64,000 nt of DNA from Zygnema cylindricum (taxonomy: Eukaryota; Streptophyta; Zygnematophyceae; Zygnematales; Zygnemataceae), in the NCBI GenBank assembly GCA_037447655.1, contig JBBHKE010000962.1, positions 169,822 to 233,821 of the forward strand, given 5' to 3'. The notes under the pieces are model-generated. The model did not search any database, was not told the origin of the DNA, and saw only the letters and a program-made list of their open reading frames with translations. Position numbers and translations under genes: made by a program. Of the stretch, positions 32,941 to 44,300 are shown in pieces; position 1 is the stretch's first letter, and each line of letters starts with the position of its first letter.

Positions 32941-34785
32941 TAAGGGTAGGTCCCCATGTAATCGGTACTTTGATAAAGTATTTTGGACTATAGTGAAGAT
33001 TCGCCGTACTACTTTAAAGAGCGTCCCAATGTGCGAAAATTAAATCGGAACTTTGACATGTGACGGTTGTAGATGTAGGTACAACTTGTGACCATTGAAG
33101 GCGACTACGGAACTTCCTACGATTAGTGACATCAAAAAAAACAGCGATAGTTGTAGACGTCTAAATTTTTGTGAAATTGCAAATGTTTAGGGTTTGGTGA
33201 CGTTGTGACGTCACACTCACTTGTGACATCGTCGACGTCACGGATTCAAGAACTTTCCGCCATGGTTTCCCGATTTCGTTTTTTATACTTTTCTCACTCG
33301 ATTTGCCATTAAATAAAAACCTATTTTTTTTTTTATTTTTTTTAAGATCTTTCATTTTATACCAATATTGTCATGTCTCATTCTAAAAAGTGTGAGATAC
33401 AAGCGATAATGTCAGTGGGAGAGAGGAGGGGCGACGATGGCTAAAAAATATGCAAAGGACCCCATGAATGCAAGTGGAAGTCCGAGACCCCTGCAATTTT
33501 TTTTCCGTACATAGCGCGTGACGTGTACGGAGAAAAATAGCGAGGACTCTCCCTCTTCCAAAATTTTTACAAATCGTGTGGCGCGTGCGTGGTACGCTTT
33601 TCATTCGCTGTTTGGGGAGGTACCTGAACTAAAATCTAGTGTTGTGTATCGGTAAAAAAATTATTGCGATAACACCGATACCGATAGTTGTCCGTTATCG
33701 AACGGTCAGCGGCCTCGATATATTTGTACTTTCTGTACTTTTTGTCGGGAGTGCTTTCTGTCCGGTAAAATGAGCGGTAAATGTACGAGAAATGTACGTT
33801 TTTTTACGGGAAATGCACAGAATTTGACGAAAAAATACATTGCACTGTGTAGTACTTTTTGGGCGGTTAACTGAACATCAATTTTACGGGAACGTACGGA
33901 ATTGTACCGATAAACTGATTATCATGGAACGGTAAAAAGACGGCGGACACAAAGTACAACGGATGCAAAATAACATTATGCGCGCCGCCAAAATCGAACG
34001 GACGACATTCAATGAGAAAATAGGAGCGGACGGTTAGCGTGAGCTCCGGCATCTCGGAATGGCTTTTTTGGCGGCTTTTGCCAAAAAAGCCGACGGATTG
34101 ACACGTGGCAGGTTTCCAGTGGATCTAAAAGAATAAAGGGACAAAGCCACGACGTCGGATGTGAAAGGTACATTGTTTTAACTGGAGCCGTACTAAAATC
34201 GTACACATCAAATGCCGGCTACTGTACTTTCAGCTTGTACAAATGATCTGATTGGTAGGTTCCTCAGGGGTTGTGAGTAGGGCGCGTCGGGGGAATAAGA
34301 CGTACAGTTGAGTGTACATGCCGTATAGTTGTATGTACGGCTCCTACAGTTATCGCCGATAGTTATCGTTATCGGCATTATCGCTGATAAGTAGCCGATA
34401 TTATCGGCTACTTATCGGCGATAAGACCGATAGCGATATATCGTAGAAATATATCGATTATCGGGTCCCCGAAAAAAGGCCCATATCGGTTATCGGCAAA
34501 TCCTTACCGATACACAACACTACTAAAATCACCCCCTCGAGGTGATTTTGGATGAAGTTTTTTTTTGGGCTGGATTCTCTTGCCCGGGGGTCGAAAAGGG
34601 AAAAACGCCAAAATGCGTTCACATAACGACAAACATGCTGTACATCCAAAGTATGAATTGACGTCCACTTTACTTTGGTAAAAATGAATTTCTCGTACGG
34701 CTAAAGTTTTTTTCAAAGCTCCCTGAATTTTAGGGCAAAAAGACAGAGAAAAGTATGTACTTTAATACATGGGGACGTACCCTAA
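32941..34785 (+). mobile_element. Family B transposon with nested hAT-like MITE
   Basis: The left end TAAGGGTAGGTCCCCATG pairs with the right end CATGGGGACGTACCCTAA. The body aligns with the copy at 1982-2929 once the insert 33637-34522 is removed. Shared blocks include TGTAGACGTCTA-type motifs, ACTTTCCGCCATGG and GTCCGAGACCCC. A hairpin AAAATCACC/GGTGATTTT sits at 34524-34549, next to the insert. The right end is followed by a second internal family B segment. Confidence 0.8.
33637..34522. mobile_element. hAT-like MITE, 886 bp
   Basis: The termini are TAGTGTTGTGTATCGGTAA and the inverted TTACCGATACACAACACTA. An 8-bp target duplication CTAAAATC is present at 33629-33636 and 34523-34530. The interior holds runs of GATA/TATCG words such as CCGATAGTTATCG. 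No transposase was found. The short termini and 8-bp duplication fit the hAT superfamily. Confidence 0.9.
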
Positions 34786-34980
34786 TGTACTTTGCAGAAC
34801 GTTCCAATGTGCGGAAAATCGAAAATGAAATCGTCACTTTCAAGTGTAGACGGTTGTAGACGTGGCGCTAAACTTGTGACGGTTGTAGACGACTACGAAA
34901 CTTCCGACAATTGGTGACGTCTACAAAAATCGTGACGGTTGTAGACGTCTACAATGCTGTCACACCTCTGTCGACATCGT
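34786..34980 (+). mobile_element. Family B internal fragment
   Basis: Contains GTTCCAATGTGCGGAAAATC and four TGTAGACG motifs, as in the left interior of the family B copies. It has no left terminus of its own and directly follows the right end of the previous element. Confidence 0.65.
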
Positions 34981-35262
34981 AGGCGTTGTCCATGCCATTG
35001 TGAAAAATTCCGTACAGGTTGCAAACGGAATCTTTTTTTTTTGTGAACTCCCCGTCGTGCTAAAAATTTCCCATTTTCGTGGCACGATCGTGGACAATTT
35101 TTCATTCGTTGTTGCAGTGATACTTCAACTAAAATTGCGAGCGAGGGTGATTTTACCAGTTCTACCCGTAGTGTACGGAATCTGACGACCGGCCAAGAAA
35201 TGGGACCGAAAAATAAATAAATTTCAGGAATAATCGCGAAGAATTGACCTCCTAGAAACATT

Positions 35263-35291
35263 TTGTGAAGTCTTCTTGAAGCTTTCAAGAT
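35263..35291. promoter_or_regulatory. Candidate heat-shock element upstream of polyubiquitin
   Basis: GAAGTCTTCTTGAAGCTTTC contains one perfect TTCNNGAA core (35273-35280) flanked by GAA and TTC modules spaced one base too far. Polyubiquitin genes are often heat-inducible, so the site is plausible, but the spacing is not canonical. Confidence 0.3.
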
Positions 35292-35409
35292 GTGACAGGC
35301 ACGTGCCCTTTTCGCCGAAACCAGCGTTTGCACCGTTAGATCTAAGTCCGAGGTACGTGTGGCTCCTGTTCGAAACAGCTTTCTGGATATCTACATCCCC
35401 CTTCATTTC

Positions 35410-35420
35410 TATATATATAC
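35410..35420 (+). promoter_or_regulatory. TATA box of polyubiquitin
   Basis: TATATATATAC lies 140 bases before the ATG and is followed by pyrimidine-rich leader sequence (TCTTTCTTCTG and similar). No convincing leader intron was seen. Confidence 0.6.
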
Positions 35421-35550
35421 TTATAGAGGCTTGGTTGAGGTTTCTACATTTGTAACTGCAAAAGGTTGCTATCTACGCGCCTCTTTCTTCTGTGTTCCTC
35501 CAATTTACCCGCACATTCTTTTCCTTCACCTTCTCCAGTTTCCTTTGTAA

Positions 35551-36933
<1,383 letters not shown>

Positions 36934-37889
36934 AATTGTAGTAGAAGATCAGATGTACAGATTGGATGGAGGAGGAGATACCCAAGGCAGACAGATAGGG
37001 GTAAGGTCTTGTAATGATACTGTGAGCAGTTCTATTTGTAGAAGTTTAATTGATGTGTAAATTCTGTGTATTGACATTTTTCTGCAAGTGAATTGTGTCA
37101 GCTTTATGGTAAAGAGTTTGTTTCCAAATGTGTGTGGGTTGTGTTCTTTTTTGGCAAACAGTTTTGGGTGTGTTTTCCTTGTTGATGAATTTTCTTAGGT
37201 TTGGAAGCTCTATAAAGCTTGAATCTGTTGCGGTGTCAGATAAATTTCCTTCACTGTTTGCTGATTAGTTAAATTGTCTGCCATTGCCCGCCGATTTGTT
37301 TTCAACTCATTTTAGTCAGCAGTTTTTATCTACTTTGGATAGTCATTTAGGAATTGTCTGAAAGTCATGCACTCACTTTTTGAAAGTAGCCTTGATTTAT
37401 TTATGTCAACTGTCTTGGTCTGATAATGTTCCATTGTTTGCTTTTTACCGAGGATATTGTATGAGTTTTAACAGATTAAAATTCACTTTATGCAATTCAT
37501 TGGATGTATCCTATGCTGATGCACTCTACTTCAAAAGTGGATTTGGAACTGTTTTGAGAAACTTAAATTAGACCTTACGTGAAATTAATGGTAAGTCTAA
37601 AAAAGATTAAGAATATTTGAGGATATCAAGGAGAAAGTAGTAAATACTTGGTTGTGACCCCAAATGCCCTTTGATACTAGTCACATTCTAAACCAAAATT
37701 TGATAATAAGTTACAATTCCCGATATCTCTCCTCTTCGATAATCGCAGACACAGTACAGAGGAGTTTACCCAAAGCAACGCCCAAACAATCAAATAACCT
37801 CAACTGCCGTGGAACGTAATCATCCAACAGCATCACGACATGCATAATTACGCTCCTCCCTCTTAGCAGCCTGTCTTCTAGCAGCCATG
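36934..37889. other. Polyubiquitin 3' region
   Basis: T-rich plus-strand sequence, probably the 3'-UTR and downstream flank. No further gene or repeat was recognised. Confidence 0.45.
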
Positions 37890-38180
37890 TCCGACCACTC
37901 CATTTCTACCATGGAAACAACGATGCAAATAAACGCCATCGGGCTCGAAAACATTCGCACAAGCCACCAAGAGAGTAAAAGGCGGTCTAGGGAGGCCAAG
38001 CCAAAATCTGAGGGCGATAGTGAGTTAGAACAGGAGTGAAGAGAAAAGTCAAAGAACCGAGTATCGCCAAAAATCAAGCTCTGGAACCACGGCCCTCCCA
38101 ATAGGAGAAGCCTCCAGAAACTAGGATCGAGCGAGAAAGAAAATCTTGTACACACGTCACAAGCTCTGTAAGGGAGGATG
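37890..38180 (-). repeat. Dispersed repeat, relative of 7942-8170 and 10740-10985
   Basis: Read on the minus strand it aligns with the minus strand of 10740-10985, with shared pieces GGCCNTGGTTC.GAGCTTG, CACTCCT.TTC.AACTCAC and TTTACTC.CTCT. The copies are diverged and non-coding, and their ends are not defined. Confidence 0.45.
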
Positions 38181-38305
38181 GAGGAAGGCGCCAAAATAGA
38201 GTGATTGAAAGAGAGGGCACTGTCCAAAATGGGCGGGATGATAGAGGCAAGAAAAGGAGCATCGCTAACTTAGCAATGGGAGACGAGGCTGGACGCTCTA
38301 ATAAA

Positions 38306-38474
38306 TATTGTTGGGTATCGAGGACCACTTGCCGATAATCGATATGTACCGAATTTTAGGTACCCGATAATCGATATATCGCTTCGATGTATCGAGAAGC
38401 TACATATCGCGATATTTCTGCAATATATACATTTATTTTATTTTATTTTTTTTTCCATTTTTTTTTTCCCAAAG

Positions 38475-38512
<38 letters not shown>

Positions 38513-38740
38513 CCCTCCCCCCCCCCCCCCCCGGGGGCCCGCCCAGGGGGGGGGGGGGGGGGGGGGGGGGGTCGTACAATTTTCCGTACTGTATCTGTAC
38601 TGAAACACACCTTTTACCAAATATATCGCGATAATTTATGTTGGTCCCGGTATGATATATCGAGGCCTCTGACCGATCGATAATCGATATATCGAATATC
38701 GATATTATCGTGATATGATTTTACCCGATACCCAACATTA
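38306..38740. mobile_element. hAT-like MITE, 435 bp
   Basis: The termini are TATTGTTGGGTATCG and the inverted CGATACCCAACATTA. The 8-bp target duplication CTAATAAA is at 38298-38305 and 38741-38748. The interior is rich in CGATATATCG words and contains an exceptional C-run/G-run palindrome at 38475-38571. Confidence 0.92.
38475..38571. repeat. Poly-C / poly-G palindromic tract
   Basis: About 58 bases that are almost only C are followed, after CCGGGGGCCCGCCCA, by a run of about 25 G. It may be a true hairpin or G-quadruplex former, or an assembly join across a hard-to-sequence tract. Confidence 0.9.
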
Positions 38741-38748
38741 CTAATAAA

Positions 38749-39820
38749 GACATAAATGTCTTGAATATGGAGGACAGAAGGATGCTATCCGTGAAAAAAT
38801 AGAACACAGACGTTTTGGTTTTGAAATACTGTTTACTTCAATATCATGTTTTCAAGTTTTGTATCAAACATTTGATTGTCGCAAGTACTTTATTTATTTT
38901 GGTGGTTTATCTCGCCCACAATGTTTGTCTATGATTCTAATGAAAAACTTTACAGATGGAAACATCCACTCTAATATGTAAATATTTGCGAAGATTGGAA
39001 GGTTTTGACATTACTTCCGTGATCCATATTTTTATGAATCTGGGCTGGACTTTAGTATAATAAGATAATATGAGTTTAATGTGTTCGTGGTCAAAAAAAA
39101 AAAAAAATGTGTACTAATATAAAAATGCCAATATTGGAAACTAAAACGATGGAGCACTTTATACAATGTTTGTACTAAGATAACTTAACCAGAAAGTCCA
39201 CTGTTAAAGATAGCACAAGGACAAACTATTAAGTGGAGAATGAATGCTATGGATTGAAGTTTCGCGAGTGTCAAAGCATTTTTTTTTACTTTCCTCTAAC
39301 AAGATAAAAAAGACATTTATTTCCCAAACAAATGGGGCCGGAACAAAAGTAGAAACAAGACGATTACAACAAGGAAGTAATTTTGTGTAAAGAGGCCTTG
39401 GCAAGGAAAATATAGTTTATTTATGATTGGAAAGAAAAAGATTAAATTTCAAAAACAGAAAGAAGCTGTTTTGCAGTGAGAAATAAACAACACTATCCTG
39501 TTAACTGTCGTACCGAGCTTGGATTATTTTTCCTCTACACTATCTTTCAAAGAAAAGACGAACTACGTGCTTCTTAAATTGACAACAACTGATGAGAACA
39601 CTATCTGGCTCTTTGTGACCAAAAATAATCATTGACGCTCTTATACCAACTGCTAACAACCGATTACTGCCACTTGGGAGACTATTGCACTTAAGAGTTA
39701 AAAATTTGCTTCTGCCATTGTTTTTTTTCTGGTCAACAAAAAATGAACGAAAAAATGGGGACAGAACTCCAAAAAGTTTTTCAGATCGTGTCCTTGTTCT
39801 TAATCGGCCCTTCCGCAGCC
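38749..39820. other. Intergenic between polyubiquitin and uL1m
   Basis: AT-rich with short homopolymers (poly-A at 39094-39107). It is A-rich on the plus strand near 39.4-39.8 kb, consistent with the 3' side of the minus-strand uL1m gene. No gene is seen. Confidence 0.4.
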
Positions 39821-41278
39821 TTACACGGCTCCTTTCTTTACATAGCTGTCAGCTGCTGCCGCCACTGATTGGATACTGACTCGAACACCGGGACCCATCT
39901 GCAAATACAAAGTCAACCCGAGAATAAAAAAATAATAATAACGGTCAAAGAACTTGCCAAGATACTTGAAACACAAATATTACAGTTGCAACTCCTTCTC
40001 AGTATCGCCGATTTCTTCAAGGTACAGAGCCTCGGTATCCATCGTTTTTTGAAAAACATACATACGTCAATATATCATTCATATAATACACATATTTCAC
40101 GAATTATACACCCTTGTGAGACCAGTTATACTTACAGTGGAAGAGAGGGAGAAGCTGTTAAAGTAGCCTGAATATTTCGAACCTGCGAGAGAACCACATG
40201 TGAGAGACAGCTGTCAGTCTAAGTTTCTCATTAAAAAGTTACTGAGAAGAGCCAAAATAACTCGTGGCAACACAACTGAACCGAGAAGAATGCAAACAAA
40301 GTGGAAAACTCACTTTTCTTTAGATTGGCTGGCTTAGCCGCCAATAGGGCCGCTGCAAAAGCCGCGATATTTTCCTGTAAGTCATTATCTGCAAAACTGA
40401 CCTGCAGACCCAAATTCCGTACATGGAGTCAGTTTTAGCCAACCTTAGTGAGCCTCGGTTCAACCACAACCACATTGAACCTCAGTCAAAGTCAACATTA
40501 GTCGACCTCAATCAACCACAGTCAACCTCAGTCAACCACAGTCAACAACAGTCAACTACAGTCAACCTCAGTTCAACCTCAGTTCATCCTCAGTCAACCT
40601 CAGTCAACCTTCATGAACCTCACTTAACCTCTACCAACCTCAATCAGCTTTAGTCAACCTTCCCTGGTCATCAGAAATGAAACATATTACAACAAAGTCG
40701 ACCCTAGTTGCTTCTCTACTTACCTTCCCCAAACCAGCATGGACTATCCCGGACTTGTCCGCCCTAAAATCCACTCGACCCCTTTTGGCTGCCCTCACAG
40801 CTTCCCCCACAGCATTCGTCACAGTTCCCACCTGCAAAGAGACAGCCAATCCCGTGTCATCAGATATTCTTGCAATTGCTGTTCTTACAACCAACCTTGT
40901 GGTAACCAATTTAGTGTTATTATGAAGGATTCGTGCGAATGAGAGCAGATCCCTTACTATGATCTGAGATTCTTGCAAACGACAACCAATCTCGTATTAT
41001 TATGAGAAACTTTTGCAAATGAAAACCGATAAACTGTCTTTATCGAGATTCGTGCAAATCACAACCAATTCTGTCTTTGTTATCCAAGATTATTTTTGCG
41101 AAAGACCACTGATTTCGTCTTATCATGACAAATCTTTCAAATCGCAACTAATCCCGGGTCACCAAAGATCTCTTTATGTGACAGAGGCGAGACAGAAACC
41201 TAAATAGTTAACCTTCTGACATGTCCATATTAAGACTCAATGTGGATAAAAGTTCTGAAATGCAAGTGGCAATAATAG

Positions 41279-41322
<44 letters not shown>

Positions 41323-44300
41323 TGTGTGTGTAGTGTAGTAGAGTGTATAGTGGCATATGTTTCGTATGCTTGTCAATTCTTAATAATTATAATTGTTGTA
41401 AATTCTTTCTAGTGAGTTTAAAACATACGAAACATTACCTTGGGGTTGGGCATAAGTCCTCGAGGACCTAAAATCCGCGCTACCTGTCAACCAATTGAGT
41501 TCCAATTGAGAGAAACATCCGTTAGATATTAAATAAATTCGTACAACAAAACTTTCAAATGCATAAATGTTATTTAATTAACAAATTTATTTTACGTTTT
41601 CTGGAAAAACTGGAACAAATGCATTCCTACTTCTGTACAATTGGTGCCATTACATCGCCTGATTATGAACTGAACACCATAGAGAAAAAGCTGAAAACAT
41701 AAAGATAAAAAAACTTGTTGAACACCATAAAAATATATTAAACAAAGTTAAAAACTCAAATATATGCTTGGCATTCACCTGGCCCAGTTTAGGCATCAAA
41801 GCTGGTGTTGAAATACACTTGTCAAAGTCGAGTTTACCTCCACCTTTAGATTTACAGAAAAAACTCGACCATACGTAACCGATTAAAAGTCAGTAAAATC
41901 CATTTTACAACAATTCTTCAATAGAAACCAAATCCCAAAAACAGGAACTGAAGTAACCTCCAAAAACAGGAACTATAAAAACTCTAGGTTACAAAAACCC
42001 TATTTCAAGGTAACAGCAAATGAACCCATGCAATGACAAAAAAGTCTTAAGTAAACATGAAACTTTGAGAGGCTCGAGCTTTTTTCTTGATACAAAACTC
42101 CATTTCAAATAAACAGTAATAGAACCATGCAGTCACGAAAAAATCACACGAAAATGTAAAAATTGAGAGTTTCTGTGCTCGCTTTCTTTCTTACAGGCAC
42201 TGGAAAATCACATGAAAATGTGAAAATTTTAGAGTTACTCACTTTCTCACTTTCTCATTTTAGGCATACTCAGTTTCTCAAGGCATACTCACTTTCTTTT
42301 ATTCGAGCCAGTAGTTCCTCTGAGCCCACAATATCGGCTCCGGCAGCCGCAGCCTCCTGCGCTGCGGCACCCTCGGCAAAAACTGCCACTCGGACCGACT
42401 GTTGTGGCAGAGCCAATCAGAAAACAGCAGGTAATAAGAGGTAGGAAGAGGTAGGAAGAGGTAATAAGAGGAACAGAGAAGTAGGAAAAGGTGGGAAAAG
42501 GTGGGAAGAGGTAGAAAAAGGTAGGAAGAGGAAGGAAGGTAGGAAGAGGAAGGAAGAGGTACGGAGAGGTAGGAAGAGGTAATAAGAGGTACGGAGAGGT
42601 AGGAAAAGGTGGAAAAAGGTAGGGAGAGGTAGGGAGAGGAAGGAAGAGGTACTAAGAGGTACAGAGGTAGGGAGAGGAAGGAAGAGGTACTAAGAGGTAC
42701 AGAGAGGTAGGGAAAGGTGGGAAAAGGCGGGAAAAGGTGGAAAAGGTGGAAAAGGTAAGAAGAGGTAGGAAGAGGTGAGAAGAGGTCAGGAGAGGGAAGA
42801 AGAGGTAGAAAGAGGTAGGAAGCAGTGAGACGAGGCAAGAAGAAGTAGGAAGAAGTGTGAAGAGGTGGGAAGAGGTTGGAAGAGGTAGGAAGAGGTAAGA
42901 AGCGGTAAGAAGAGGTGAGAAGAGGTAAGAAGTAGTGAGAAGAGGTGGGAAGAGGTAGGAAGAGGAGAGAAGAGGTAGGAAGAGGAGAGAAGGGGTGAGA
43001 AGAGGTAAGACGAGGTAGGCAGAGGTAAGAAACAGAAGGTAAAGGTGAGAAGAGATAGAAAGAGCTAAGACGATGTCGGAAGAGGTGAGAAGAGATAGGA
43101 AGAGGTACGACGAGGTAGAAAGAGGTGAGAAGAGGTAGAAAGAGGTGAGAAGAGGTAGAAAGAGGTGAGAAGAGGTAGGAAGGGGTAGAAAGAGGTAGGT
43201 AGAGCTAAGAAGAGGTGAGAAGCGGTTTGAAGGGGTAAGAAGAGTTAAGAAGAGGTCAGACGAGAAGAGAAGAGGTAGGACGAGGTAAGCAGAGGTGGGC
43301 AGAGGTGAGAGAGGTGAGACGGTGTAGGAAGAGGTAAGAAGACGTACGAAGAGGTAGAAAGAGATAAGAAGAGGTAGGAAGAGGTGAGAAGAGGTGGGAA
43401 GAGGTAGGAAGATGTAAGAAATGATGAAAAGAGGTAGGAGGGAAGAAGAGGTGAGAAGAGGGAAGACGAGGTAAGAAGAGGTAGGAGGTAAGGAGAGGCA
43501 AGAAGAGGTAAAAAAGTTGAGAAGAGGTGACAAGAGGAGAGGAGAGGGGAGACGAGGTAATACGAGGTAGGAAGTGGTAAGAAAATAGCAAAAACGAAAC
43601 ACAAGGCAAATCGAGTAAACAGAATCCAAAAAACCGAAGGACGGGAAAACAGAAGAAAACTAAAATCGGGAGAAAAACATCAAACATAGCAAAACAAGTA
43701 CCTTACCGACCATAAAATAAAGAAGGCAATGTTGACAAAGAGAAGACTACAAAGTTTTAAAGACATGAAATAAAAGCATAACCAAAACTGGCCCAAAAAA
43801 AGTCAGTAAGAAATTTTCCAAGGTAGAGCCTTTCAAAAATATTTTTTACAGTTTTTGGCAACAACGGGAATTGAACCGAAGTTCATTTCTAAAGAAAACG
43901 CAAAATCTCCAGCAAGAATATATTTCTTGTCATCAGTAGAAAACAAAGTGAGAAAAGAAAAACTTTGGACTCACCTTCCCTGTTCCACGAGGCAAGGTCG
44001 CAGCTCCTCTGACCATCTAACCAAAGAAAAAAAACCAAACCCACTACAATTAATGTGGAAAACAAACTTTTCAAACAAACTGCAATAATGAAGCTGCCCA
44101 AATAAGGTGAAACTTGTTTTTTCTGTTTCGTTTTTATATCTTTTAAAACAACTTAAGTAATTTGAAGCATTCTGTTTCACACAAAACTTAAATATGTGAA
44201 CCTGCTTTAGAAATGTTTTTCCCTAAAAATGAGATCCATAAGTGAGCAGTATTTGCAAGTCAATATAAATACTATACAATATATTTTATGAACAGTGTAA

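Noticed and set aside
38387-38683. Proline-run and glycine-run open frames on both strands
   Set aside because: Produced by the poly-C/poly-G tract in the hAT-like MITE.
40440-40660. CRISPR-like regular repeats
   Set aside because: Units are only 11-12 bases with no spacers, lie in an intron of a nuclear gene and represent a simple minisatellite.
42652-43629. Minus-strand open frame of 325 codons rich in Leu, Ser, Pro and Tyr
   Set aside because: It is the translation of the decamer minisatellite inside a uL1m intron. The sequence is purely repetitive and several overlapping frames are open for the same reason.
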